Assembly (NCBI RefSeq): GCF_004348895.1
Contig: NZ_RRZK01000002.1
Span: 124,001 to 188,000 of the forward strand
DNA length: 64,000 nucleotides
From: Pseudomonas vancouverensis
Lineage (GTDB): Bacteria; Pseudomonadota; Gammaproteobacteria; Pseudomonadales; Pseudomonadaceae
Direction of reading: 5' to 3'
The first letter of the stretch is position 1; each line of letters opens with the position of its first letter. The position numbers and the translations under genes are program-made. Of this stretch, positions 56,214 through 64,000 are shown piece after piece. The notes beneath the pieces were generated by a model. The model did no database searches and was not told where the DNA came from. It saw nothing but the letters and a program-made list of their open reading frames with translations.

Positions 56214-57070
56214 TACTTAGCCTCCGAAGCGGCGGCCAGCTTGGCCTGGAACTCGCTGAAGTCAGCGCTGCCATGGATGTACTCGTTGATCCACGCGGTA
56301 AAGGTGTCGCGGTCGCGGGCAATCGGGTCCCAGGCCTGGTAGAAGCGGTTGTCACGTTCGTTGTAACCGTGGGCGTAGGACGGATGCGCGCCGCCCGGCA
56401 CGTGGCACACCGCACTCAGGGCCCAGGTTGGCAGCACGCAGGCGTTCATCGGTGCATTGAGGTCGTCGACGATTTCTTCGACGGTGACGATGCAGCGTTT
56501 GGCAGCCAGTGCAGCTTCTTTCTGCACCCCGAGAATGCCCCACAGCAGCACGTTGCCCTTGCGGTCCGCCTTCTGTGCGTGAATCACGGTGACGTCCGGG
56601 CGAACCGAAGGCACGGCAGCCAGCACTTCCCCGGTAAACGGGCAGGTCACGGTCTTGATCAGCGGGTTGACCTTCGGCAGGTCGGAACCGGCATAGGCGC
56701 GCAGCACCGCAAATGGCAGGCCGGAAGCACCGGCGACGTAGGCATTGGCGAGGTCGGCGTGGCTGTGTTCTTCGATTTCCAGCGGGTGCGGCCACTGCTT
56801 CTCGACCGCATCACGCAGACGGTGCAAGGAACCCACGCCAGGGTTGCCACCCCAGGAAAACACCAGCTTGCGGGCACAACCGGCACCGATCAACTGGTCG
56901 TAGATCAGGTCCGGGGTCATGCGCACCAGGGTCAGGTCTTTCTTGCCCTGACGAATGATTTCGTGGCCCGCCGCCGTCGGGATCAGATGAGTGAAGCCTT
57001 CGAGGGCGATGGTGTCGCCATCGTTTACGAATTGCTTCACCGCGTCGTGCAGCGAAAGGATTTCAGCCAT
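56213..57070 (-). CDS. pcaI: 3-oxoadipate CoA-transferase subunit A
   Basis: 285 residues, subunit A of the same transferase. GDTIALEGFTHLIPTAAGHE and SWGGNPGVGSLHRLRD are typical of the subunit. First gene of the pcaIJF run; PcaR-type sites lie about 100 bases upstream. Confidence 0.93.
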   Translation of the reverse strand: MAEILSLHDAVKQFVNDGDTIALEGFTHLIPTAAGHEIIRQGKKDLTLVRMTPDLIYDQLIGAGCARKLVFSWGGNPGVGSLHRLRDAVEKQWPHPLEIEEHSHADLANAYVAGASGLPFAVLRAYAGSDLPKVNPLIKTVTCPFTGEVLAAVPSVRPDVTVIHAQKADRKGNVLLWGILGVQKEAALAAKRCIVTVEEIVDDLNAPMNACVLPTWALSAVCHVPGGAHPSYAHGYNERDNRFYQAWDPIARDRDTFTAWINEYIHGSADFSEFQAKLAAASEAK

Positions 57071-57171
57071 GGGGCAGGCTCCCGAATGTGATTAACCGAC
57101 AGTGGAAAAAATGGCGCGATGCGCAGCGCCGAATGACTGAAGGTTAAGCCCCAAAAAAACGCCAAACAATC

Positions 57172-57202
57172 CGATAATCGACTCAGTGTTCGATTATCGA
57201 AC
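57172..57202. promoter_or_regulatory. PcaR-type operator upstream of pcaI
   Basis: CGATAATCG (57172) and its complement form CGATTATCG (57191) are 19 bases apart; the second is inside a perfect GTTCGATTATCGAAC palindrome. The same pair spacing occurs upstream of pcaR. Confidence 0.72.
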
Positions 57203-57223
57203 AGAATGTTGTCTCACTACCGA

Positions 57224-58066
57224 TCAGGCGAACAGCTGCGTACTGAGGTCGCGACTGGCGCCCAACAGGCCCGGCAGGAAATGCTGCTGCAGATCGTTGA
57301 GGCTGACCCGACCGGCGTGTGCACTGACGTTCAGGGCGGCGACGACTTGGCCGGAAGCGTCGTAAACCGGCACGGCAATCGAACGCAGCCCTTGCTCCAG
57401 CTCCTGGTCGACGATGCACCAGCCTTGGCGACGGACCTCATGCAGGCATTCGAGCAATGCGTCAGGCGTGTGCAGGGTACGGCTGGTCTTGGCCTGCAGC
57501 TCGGCGCGCTCGAGGTATTCGCCCAGCGATGTATCGTCCAGTGCCGCCAAGAGAATCCGCCCCATCGAGGTGCAGTACGCCGGCAACCGACCACCCACGG
57601 AAAGGTCGACCGAAATCAGCCGCTGAGTCGTCGCCGAGCGCGCGATGTACAAAATGTCATCCCCCTCGAGCGTGGCCATGTTGCAGGCTTCGTGCAGTTG
57701 CTCGCTCATGCGGTCGAGATAAGGCTGGGCGGATACCGCCAGCGGCGTCGAGGAGACATAGGCATGGCCGAGGGTCAACACTTTGGGCAATAGCGAGTAG
57801 GTGCGGCCGTCGGTAGTCGCATAGCCCAGTTTGATCAGGGTATGCAGGCAGCGTCGCACGGCGGCGCGGGGGATTTCCGTGCGATGACTGATCTGGGCGA
57901 TGGTCAGGTGTCGCTTGCGCTCCTGGAACGCTTGCACCACTGCCAGGCCGCGGGCCAGTGATGTCATGAAGTCCGGATCGCCGGTCAGTGCCTGAATCCG
58001 CTTGGCAGGTGACGCGACAATGGGCGGGGCGACTGAAGCGAAGGCATTGCGCAGTTGATCGTTCAT
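57224..58066 (-). CDS. pcaR: IclR family regulator PcaR
   Basis: 280 residues; activates the pca genes with 3-oxoadipate. Winged HTH LTIAQISHRTEIPRAAVRRC at about 55-75 and an IclR effector domain with AYCTSMGRILLAAL near 165. AAAGGACC precedes ATG 58066; a longer frame starts upstream but lacks a ribosome site. Confidence 0.92.
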   Translation of the reverse strand: MNDQLRNAFASVAPPIVASPAKRIQALTGDPDFMTSLARGLAVVQAFQERKRHLTIAQISHRTEIPRAAVRRCLHTLIKLGYATTDGRTYSLLPKVLTLGHAYVSSTPLAVSAQPYLDRMSEQLHEACNMATLEGDDILYIARSATTQRLISVDLSVGGRLPAYCTSMGRILLAALDDTSLGEYLERAELQAKTSRTLHTPDALLECLHEVRRQGWCIVDQELEQGLRSIAVPVYDASGQVVAALNVSAHAGRVSLNDLQQHFLPGLLGASRDLSTQLFA

Positions 58067-58128
58067 GAGGGTCCTTTGCCCCACGACCGACGTGCGGTAG
58101 CGGGCGCTTGAGGGCAGACAGGTTTGGG

Positions 58129-58156
58129 CGATTATCGAACCAGTGATCGATTATCG
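58129..58156. promoter_or_regulatory. PcaR-type operator upstream of pcaR
   Basis: Two direct copies of CGATTATCG (58129 and 58148) are spaced 19 bases, as at pcaI, consistent with autoregulation. Confidence 0.65.
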
Positions 58157-58732
58157 CAATGCGCGACTCGAAAGCCGGCACCTTGCAAGACCGGGCCGCC
58201 TTGGCCTCCTACTTGTTTTTGTAAGACCGGGCGCGCAGATTAAATGGGGAAATGTAATTGCCGGATAACTTGTTCGACTTAATGACGTCAGAAAGACATC
58301 ACTGGCCAGGTGCTGCTCGAGCCTTAGTTAGTCAATTAGTTGTAGACAACAAAACCGTCACACTCCAATCGCGACTTTTTAACAGTTTGGCGATAGTGTT
58401 CTTCAAATCGGCCGCTATAATACAAATCAGTAGCTAGCCGGTTTGCAACTTGCCGGACCCGCTACCCGGCAGCACGACGCTCCGTCGCCGTTGCCCTTGG
58501 CAAGCGCCTGACATTGACCACACGGGTCTGTCCCTGGCGCTCGCCGAAACAGGACACTGATGCTACGTCAGCTATTTATCTCTGGTGCCGTGGCCGCCTG
58601 CGACATGGAAGCCTTGATCGCTCGATTGTTAGCAGCGATACCCCGAAGGGTATTGCCCTTTCGATAAGTGTGATCAATCGTTTTATGCAGTGCGTTTTGC
58701 CAGAATTTATCTCAACTCAATCAGGTATCACT
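58157..58732. other. intergenic region between pcaR and the small conserved gene, 576 bases
   Basis: Contains a TATAAT box at 58416-58421 with no clear -35, a hairpin TGCCGG/CCGGCA at 58451-58471, and a possible 35-residue open frame at 58560-58667. ATACCC-CGAA-GGGTAT makes another small hairpin inside that frame. It could be a long 5' leader or an untranslated RNA gene. No longer gene is supported. Confidence 0.45.
58560..58667 (+). CDS. possible 35-residue leader peptide
   Basis: ATG 58560 after CAGGACACTG opens a short frame (MLRQLFISGAVAACDMEAL start) ending at TAA 58665-58667. It may be chance; only conservation would decide. Confidence 0.2.
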   Translation: MLRQLFISGAVAACDMEALIARLLAAIPRRVLPFR

Positions 58733-58933
58733 GTGACGAAAGACGAACTGCGCGCGGAACTTGAGCGCCAGGAACAACGTTACAAGGAAGTTTACGGCGG
58801 AGAAGTCACCACTTACGCCGCTCAACCGGAACCGGAACGCAAGCCATGGCGCAAGCGCGCCACCGTTCAGGATCAGGTGTTCCAGCAAGAACTGCAAAAA
58901 ATGGAAAAGGAACTCAAAGCCGAAGAGCAGTAA
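58733..58933 (+). CDS. small conserved hypothetical protein
   Basis: 66 residues, hydrophilic and probably helical ([37 protein letters not shown]). I recall close relatives in other Pseudomonas at the same place between pcaR and the phosphate transporter. The GTG at 58733 after TCAGGT is chosen; the longer 139-residue frame reads into unlike sequence. Confidence 0.68.
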   Translation: MTKDELRAELERQEQRYKEVYGGEVTTYAAQPEPERKPWRKRATVQDQVFQQELQKMEKELKAEEQ

Positions 58934-59299
58934 GTGCTTCGGCCTGATCCTTTTAGAGTCTGCTTCTGCCTCCCGTTAAAAGCGGGCAGTACGGATGTTG
59001 CCTTTCGCGCCCGCTACCCGCGGGCAGCGGCCGCTGGCGTGGCAAATCGGCGCATTCTGACTCTCTTCTCAGATATTTCGCACAAGCGTTCCAGCCCCTC
59101 CCCCACGGCTGCCAAAAACCCTTCCAGATCACTTTTTCAAGTAAATTCAACCACTTGAAAGTCTCGGCCGACGCCCGTGGATATGGGCCATAGCCCCGGA
59201 AAAATCATTGAAGAATGTTACCGATGAGCAGCTAGTGCATTGATTGACACGCTTTTCTGGCATAATCGCGCCCCCTTATGACCGGGTCAGAAAACCTTC
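58934..59299. other. intergenic region before the phosphate transporter, 366 bases
   Basis: No gene is supported. TTGACA at 59244 and CATAAT near 59261 are present but too close for one promoter, so the start site of the transporter mRNA is unclear. No REP element was seen. Confidence 0.4.
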
Positions 59300-60775
59300 A
59301 TGATCGATTTATTCAGCGGACTGGATGCTTGGGTGCTTGTGAGCCTCTTGCTCGCCCTGGCCTTTGTCCTCGCGTTCGAGTTCATCAACGGCTTTCATGA
59401 CACCGCTAACGCGGTGGCTACTGTTATCTACACCAAAGCCATGCCGCCTCACCTGGCGGTGTTCTTTTCCGGTGTGTTCAACTTCCTTGGCGTGTTGCTC
59501 GGTGGCGTCGGCGTGGCGTATGCCATCGTCCACCTGCTGCCGGTTGAGCTGCTGATCAATGTGAACACCGGTCACGGGCTGGCCATGGTGTTCTCGCTGC
59601 TCGCCGCCGCCATTGCCTGGAACCTGGGCACCTGGTACTTCGGTATTCCGGCTTCCAGCTCGCACACGCTGATCGGCTCGATCCTCGGTGTCGGCCTGGC
59701 CAACGCGTTGATCAACGACATCCCGCTGGGCGATGGTGTGAACTGGCAGAAGGCAATCGATATCGGCGCCTCGCTGGTGTTCTCGCCAATGGCCGGCTTC
59801 CTCGTTGCCGCCCTGGTGTTGATCGGCCTGAAATGGTGGCGCCCGCTGTCGAAGATGCACAAGACGCCGGAACAGCGCCGCAAGATCGATGACAAGAAGC
59901 ATCCACCGTTCTGGAACCGCCTGGTCCTGGTCATGTCGGCCATGGCGATGAGCTTCGTGCACGGCTCCAACGACGGTCAGAAAGGTATCGGCCTGATCAT
60001 GCTGGTACTGATCGGTATTGTCCCGGCGCAATTCGTACTCGACCTGAACAGCACCACCTACCAGATCGAGCGGACTCGCGACGCGACCCTGCACTTGAGC
60101 CAGTTTTACCAGCGCAACGCCGATACCCTCGGTGAATTCCTCGCCCTGGGCAAAAGCGTGGAAGGCGATCTGCCGGAGAAATTCAGTTGCAACCCGCAAC
60201 AGACTGAACCGACCATCCGCGCGTTGCTCGGCACCCTTAAAGGTGTCTCCGACTATCACTCGTTGCCGTCGGAAAGCCGCATCGAAGTGCGTCGCTACCT
60301 GCTCTGCCTGGACGACACAGCGAAGAAAGTGAGCAAGTTGCCAGGCGTCGATGCCCGGGAAAAGGCTGACCTGGACAAGCTGCGCAAGGACTTGACCACC
60401 ACCACTGAATACGCCCCGTTCTGGGTGATCCTGGCGGTTGCCCTAGCCCTGGGCCTGGGTACCATGATCGGCTGGAAACGCGTGGTACTGACCATCGGCG
60501 AGAAAATCGGCAAGCAGGGCATGACCTACGCCCAAGGCATGTCGGCGCAGATCACGGCGGCGACCATGATCGGCCTGGCCAACATCTTCAGCCTGCCGGT
60601 GTCGACCACCCACGTTCTGTCCTCGGGCGTGGCCGGTACCATGGTCGCCAACAAGAGCGGCCTGCAAGGCGGCACCGTGCGCACCATTCTGCTGGCCTGG
60701 GTATTGACCCTGCCGGCGACAGTGGCACTGTCTGCCACCTTGTTCTGGCTGGCCTCGAAGTTCATTGCCAGCTGA
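59300..60775 (+). CDS. pitA: PiT family inorganic phosphate transporter
   Basis: 491 residues, about ten helices. PiT signatures are present in both halves: FEFINGFHDTANAVATVIYT near residue 28 and FVHGSNDGQKGIGLIM near 220, with GLANIFSLPVSTTHVLSSG near 430. A soluble loop of about 140 residues lies in the middle. Low-affinity, metal-phosphate:H+ symport is expected. Confidence 0.92.
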   Translation: MIDLFSGLDAWVLVSLLLALAFVLAFEFINGFHDTANAVATVIYTKAMPPHLAVFFSGVFNFLGVLLGGVGVAYAIVHLLPVELLINVNTGHGLAMVFSLLAAAIAWNLGTWYFGIPASSSHTLIGSILGVGLANALINDIPLGDGVNWQKAIDIGASLVFSPMAGFLVAALVLIGLKWWRPLSKMHKTPEQRRKIDDKKHPPFWNRLVLVMSAMAMSFVHGSNDGQKGIGLIMLVLIGIVPAQFVLDLNSTTYQIERTRDATLHLSQFYQRNADTLGEFLALGKSVEGDLPEKFSCNPQQTEPTIRALLGTLKGVSDYHSLPSESRIEVRRYLLCLDDTAKKVSKLPGVDAREKADLDKLRKDLTTTTEYAPFWVILAVALALGLGTMIGWKRVVLTIGEKIGKQGMTYAQGMSAQITAATMIGLANIFSLPVSTTHVLSSGVAGTMVANKSGLQGGTVRTILLAWVLTLPATVALSATLFWLASKFIAS

Positions 60776-60789
60776 CAGGCAACCCAATG

Positions 60790-60824
60790 AAAAAGGCGCG
60801 CTCCGCAAGGACCGCGCCTTTTTT
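60790..60824 (+). terminator. rho-independent terminator after pitA
   Basis: AAAAAGGCGCG and CGCGCCTTTTTT form the stem, 15 bases after the stop. Confidence 0.88.
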
Positions 60825-60855
60825 ATTGCTTGAATCCACTCAGTAGCGAAGCTAC

Positions 60856-60946
60856 CTGTGGGAGCGAGCTTGCTCGCGATTGCTGTCTGACATTCAACAA
60901 GGATGTCGTCAGGCAGGCCGCCATCGCGAGCAAGCTCGCTCCCACA
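60856..60946. repeat. REPIN downstream of pitA
   Basis: CTGTGGGAGCGAGCTTGCTC and GAGCAAGCTCGCTCCCACA are near-perfect inverted arms, separated by about 50 bases. Confidence 0.85.
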
Positions 60947-61047
60947 CTGACTCCCTAAACTCCGAGAGTTTTTCCCAGGCAAAAAAAAGGGCAACCGAAG
61001 TTGCCCAAAATGCCTTGCGTGCCCACTCAATCCAGAAAAATCAGCGG

Positions 61048-61158
61048 TTATTTCCGCTTGTGTGAGTCTTTCCAGATAAAAAATCCAAACCCTGCGAAAA
61101 ACACGAACATGAGGCTGACGGTCAGCACCCCGGCAATGACCACGTTGTCGAAAAACAT
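61048..61158 (-). CDS. ccoM: CcoM-like small subunit of cbb3 cytochrome oxidase
   Basis: 36 residues: MFFDNVVIAGVLTVSLMFVF, then FAGFGFFIWKDSHKRK, one membrane helix with a short charged tail. It resembles the CcoM peptide described as part of the P. stutzeri cbb3 oxidase (MFVDNVV...FIWKDAHKKS as I recall it). AGGAGACG precedes the ATG. Two ANR/FNR-type boxes upstream fit low-oxygen expression. Confidence 0.78.
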   Translation of the reverse strand: MFFDNVVIAGVLTVSLMFVFFAGFGFFIWKDSHKRK

Positions 61159-61222
61159 TACGCGTCTCCTGAATTTGCCCTGTTGCGATGGGGTTAAGTT
61201 AACCAATCGGGCAGGAGAAAAT

Positions 61223-61236
61223 ATTGACCGGGATCA
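61223..61236 (-). promoter_or_regulatory. ANR/FNR box 1 upstream of ccoM-like gene
   Basis: TTGACCGGGATCAA matches the ANR pattern TTGAT/C-N4-ATCAA, 65 bases before the ATG of the small peptide on the minus strand. Confidence 0.7.
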
Positions 61237-61271
61237 ATGTCGGCCGAGACAGGTCTGGAGGGAGGGCAAAG

Positions 61272-61285
61272 ATTGACCCGCATCA
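61272..61285 (-). promoter_or_regulatory. ANR/FNR box 2 upstream of ccoM-like gene
   Basis: TTGACCCGCATCAA is a second ANR-type site, 49 bases from the first, centre to centre. Confidence 0.65.
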
Positions 61286-61302
61286 ATGAATGCGGGGGGA
61301 TT

Positions 61303-61464
61303 TCAGCGCTTTTTCGGTTTGTTTTTCGGTTTTTTCTTGGGTTTGCTCAACGGCATGGCTTGCTCGAAGGCCTGGCGCACTTCGTTGAGCCGCTTGTCAT
61401 TGAGGTCGTGAATGCGCTTGGCGCGCTCTGCGTTGAGGTCGATCAGCTTGTCGTCTTGGCTCAT
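61303..61464 (-). CDS. small lysine-rich conserved protein
   Basis: 53 residues: MSQDDKLIDLNAERAKRIHD start and a Lys/Pro-rich tail (KPKKKPKNKPKKR). Helical and basic, function unknown; I recall similar proteins in other Pseudomonas. ATG 61464 starts the conserved part. Confidence 0.75.
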   Translation of the reverse strand: MSQDDKLIDLNAERAKRIHDLNDKRLNEVRQAFEQAMPLSKPKKKPKNKPKKR

Positions 61465-61564
61465 GGCGTCCAGTGCATCACTTGGAATGAAGGTGAGCCA
61501 CCGTGTCGATCGGCAGCCATGTGCCAATAATGAGGTCTGGCGACCACGCTTTCCAGTCGCCCGC

Positions 61565-61906
61565 TCAAATCTCGATATCGACCCACAATCCCTGGCGTGG
61601 CTGATCGTCCATCAGCGGCGCCACCGGCACGGTGTTATCGGCATTGAGTTCGTCGCCAGGAATGGCCAGGTGCGCCTCGGGGTCATTGTCGGCCTCGTGG
61701 CGCCGTCTTTGCTGCTCCTGCTTGCGCCGCTGTTCTTCGCGCAACTGCAAGGCAGCCTCTTCAGGATCGCGTTTCTGCAGGTCAATGGTGCTGTCTTTGG
61801 AGCTTTCCTGCACCGGTACAACCGGCGGAATATCCGGGCGCTGGCGGATCGGGTCGTGTTGCGAGGTGATCGGCACAGCGCTCAAGGGGAGCATCGGTGG
61901 CAGCAT
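61565..61906 (-). CDS. small Gln/Arg-rich conserved hypothetical protein
   Basis: 113 residues, proline-rich at the start (MLPPMLPLSAVPIT), a highly charged helix in the middle (LREEQRRKQEQQRRRHEAD) and an acidic end. Similar proteins sit next to rapA in other Pseudomonas. ATG 61906 follows AGGAGACT; a longer frame is unlikely. Confidence 0.7.
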   Translation of the reverse strand: MLPPMLPLSAVPITSQHDPIRQRPDIPPVVPVQESSKDSTIDLQKRDPEEAALQLREEQRRKQEQQRRRHEADNDPEAHLAIPGDELNADNTVPVAPLMDDQPRQGLWVDIEI

Positions 61907-62124
61907 GGTTATCAGTCTCCTGTCAGCAGGCTGTCGGCTGCGGGGATGGCGTCTTGAGCCATCTGTCGCAAACTGTGACTCATTTGGCACTCAAAGGTGC
62001 CGTCAACGGCGATCCCTGCATCGGTAGGCTAACGTAAGACTGTGAGTTTTTCTGAGAGTCCTTTGGCCCTGAAGCCCTCATTCCGTTAAGATAGCCCGCT
62101 TTTTCAAGGTGGGAGTCAGGCAGC

Positions 62125-64000
62125 ATGGCGCAGCAGTATCAACCGGGGCAACGCTGGATCAGTGACAGCGAAGCCGAGCTGGGTTTAGGCACCGTTCTGG
62201 CACAGGACGGGCGCTTGTTGACCGTGCTCTACCCGGCCACTGGCGACACCCGCCAGTACGCGCTACGGAATGCGCCCCTGACCCGCGTGCGGTTTTCCCC
62301 GGGTGACAGCATCACTCACTTCGAAGGCTGGAAACTCACCGTTCGTGAAGTCGACGACGTCGACGGCCTGCTGGTCTACCACGGCCTCAACGCGCAGAAC
62401 GAAGTGGTCACCCTGCCGGAAACCCAACTGTCGAACTTCATCCAGTTCCGTCTGGCCAGCGACCGTCTGTTCGCCGGCCAGATCGACCCGCTGGCCTGGT
62501 TCTCCCTGCGTTACCACACTCTGGAACACACCAGCCGCCAGTTGCAGTCCTCGCTCTGGGGCCTGGGCGGCGTGCGTGCGCAACCGATCGCCCACCAATT
62601 GCACATTGCCCGCGAAGTCGCTGACCGTATCGCGCCACGGGTACTGTTGGCGGACGAAGTGGGCCTGGGTAAAACCATCGAAGCCGGCCTGGTCATCCAT
62701 CGCCAGCTGCTCTCGGGCCGTGCCAGCCGCGTGCTGATCCTGGTGCCGGAGAACCTCCAGCACCAGTGGCTGGTGGAGATGCGCCGCCGTTTCAACCTGC
62801 AGGTCGCGCTGTTCGACGAAGAACGCTTTATCGAAAGTGATGCCAGCAACCCGTTCGAAGACACCCAGCTGGCACTGGTTGCCCTGGAGTGGCTGGTAGA
62901 CGACGAGAAGGCCCAGGACGCGCTGTTCGCCGCCGGCTGGGACCTGCTGGTGGTCGACGAGGCGCACCACCTGGTGTGGCACGAAGATCAGGTCAGCCCG
63001 GAATACTCGCTGGTCGAGCAACTTGCCGAAACCATTCCAGGCGTCCTGCTGTTGACGGCAACCCCGGAACAACTCGGCCAGGACAGCCACTTCGCCCGTT
63101 TGCGCCTGCTCGACCCGAACCGCTTCCACGACCTGCAAGCCTTCCGCGCCGAGAGCGAAAACTATCGCCCGGTGGCCGAAGCCGTACAGGAGCTGCTGGA
63201 TCAGGGCCGTCTGTCGCCTGAAGCACACAAGACCATCCACGGCTTCCTTGGCAACGAGGGTGAAGCCCTGCTGGCTGCCGTCAACGATGGCGACACCGAA
63301 GCCAGTGCCCGCCTCGTGCGCGAATTGCTCGACCGCCACGGCACCGGCCGCGTGCTGTTCCGTAACACCCGTGCCGCCGTGCAAGGGTTCCCGGAGCGCA
63401 AACTGCACCCTTACCCGCTGCCGTGCCCGGACGAATACCTCGAATTGCCGCTGGGCGATCACGCCGAGCTGTACCCGGAAGTCAGTTTCCAGGCCCAGCC
63501 GGATGCCAATGAAGAAGAACGCTGGTGGAAGTTCGACCCGCGTGTCGAGTGGCTGATCGACCAGCTGAAGATGCTCAAGCGCACCAAAGTGCTGGTGATC
63601 TGTGCTCACGCCGAAACTGCGATGGACCTGGAGGACGCCCTGCGCGTGCGCTCCGGCATCCCGGCAACCGTGTTCCACGAAGGCATGAACATCCTCGAAC
63701 GTGACCGTGCTGCCGCCTACTTCGCCGACGAAGAATTCGGCGCGCAAGTGCTGATCTGTTCGGAAATCGGTAGTGAAGGCCGCAACTTCCAGTTCTCCCA
63801 TCACCTGGTGCTGTTCGATCTGCCGTCACACCCGGACTTGCTGGAACAACGTATCGGCCGTCTCGACCGGATCGGTCAGAAGCACACCATCGAACTGCAC
63901 GTGCCGTACCTGGAAACCAGCCCGCAAGAGCGCCTGTTCCAGTGGTATCACGAAGCGTTGAATGCGTTCCTCAACACCTGCCCGACCGGCAACGCCTTGC
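62125..64000 (+). CDS. rapA: RNA polymerase-associated protein RapA, 3'-truncated by window end
   Basis: The first 625 residues of a SWI2/SNF2 ATPase that binds RNA polymerase and helps recycle it. The N-terminal part starts [20 protein letters not shown]. Helicase motifs: [17 protein letters not shown] (Walker A, near residue 176), [13 protein letters not shown] (DEAH, near 277), [14 protein letters not shown], then [20 protein letters not shown] and [20 protein letters not shown] (motifs V-VI). The full protein is about 948 residues, so about a third is beyond the edge. Start ATG 62125 after GGAGTCAGG. Confidence 0.95.
   Translation, partial: MAQQYQPGQRWISDSEAELGLGTVLAQDGRLLTVLYPATGDTRQYALRNAPLTRVRFSPGDSITHFEGWKLTVREVDDVDGLLVYHGLNAQNEVVTLPETQLSNFIQFRLASDRLFAGQIDPLAWFSLRYHTLEHTSRQLQSSLWGLGGVRAQPIAHQLHIAREVADRIAPRVLLADEVGLGKTIEAGLVIHRQLLSGRASRVLILVPENLQHQWLVEMRRRFNLQVALFDEERFIESDASNPFEDTQLALVALEWLVDDEKAQDALFAAGWDLLVVDEAHHLVWHEDQVSPEYSLVEQLAETIPGVLLLTATPEQLGQDSHFARLRLLDPNRFHDLQAFRAESENYRPVAEAVQELLDQGRLSPEAHKTIHGFLGNEGEALLAAVNDGDTEASARLVRELLDRHGTGRVLFRNTRAAVQGFPERKLHPYPLPCPDEYLELPLGDHAELYPEVSFQAQPDANEEERWWKFDPRVEWLIDQLKMLKRTKVLVICAHAETAMDLEDALRVRSGIPATVFHEGMNILERDRAAAYFADEEFGAQVLICSEIGSEGRNFQFSHHLVLFDLPSHPDLLEQRIGRLDRIGQKHTIELHVPYLETSPQERLFQWYHEALNAFLNTCPTGNAL

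Overview
The window reads as chromosomal DNA of a fluorescent-group Pseudomonas. Several proteins are recognisable as Pseudomonas versions (PhaG, the TtgR/EmhR-TtgABC efflux set, the pca beta-ketoadipate genes, OlsBA, a CcoM-like oxidase subunit, RapA). The DNA is GC-rich, and the spacers carry many REP/REPIN palindromes of the type with GGGAGCGAGC/GCTCGCTCCC arms. No rRNA or CRISPR array was seen. One tRNA-Gly(CCC) is present.

Layout. 0-7.8 kb: the end of an ABC transporter, two DUF1989 proteins, a biotin-dependent urea/guanidine carboxylase and allophanate hydrolase, all on one strand; this is a nitrogen-scavenging operon, more likely for guanidine than urea. 8-11.7 kb: a diguanylate cyclase, a small Cys-rich protein, RsuA and PhaG. 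11.8-12.8 kb: tRNA-Gly and a HicAB pair whose toxin gene has lost its start codon. 12.9-26.9 kb: housekeeping and accessory genes, including two methyltransferases, a second diguanylate cyclase, exporters, a SIR2-like protein, an XRE-cupin regulator with a class II aldolase/DHDPS pair, DJ-1/PfpI and an RHH protein. 27.0-29.3 kb: a small phage-derived patch with a CI-like repressor divergent from an Ogr zinc-finger operon, followed by an operon of LuxR-type HTH plus two holin-like proteins, with no structural or lysin genes. 29.4-43.5 kb: LemA/TPM operon, BglX, cardiolipin synthase, YceI, serine hydrolase, acyl-CoA dehydrogenase-like, OlsB-OlsA, AcpH, and an ArsR-MFS-ene-reductase operon with clear operator repeats. 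43.7-44.9 kb: two orphan AT-rich genes, each with its own terminator. 45.1-51.8 kb: TtgR and the TtgABC RND pump. 51.9-58.1 kb: pcaR, I, J, F, T, D, with pcaB reduced to a possible C-terminal scar and no pcaC. 58.7-64 kb: a small conserved gene, PiT phosphate transporter, CcoM-like peptide with two ANR-type boxes, two small conserved proteins, and the 5' two thirds of rapA.

The observations most worth checking are: a REP pair translated in frame inside the carboxylase gene; the hicA start-codon lesion next to an intact hicB; the pcaB/pcaC deletion; the CI/Ogr/LuxR/holin patch with a perfect dyad in front of the holin operon; the stand-alone SIR2-like protein; and the two orphan AT-rich genes.
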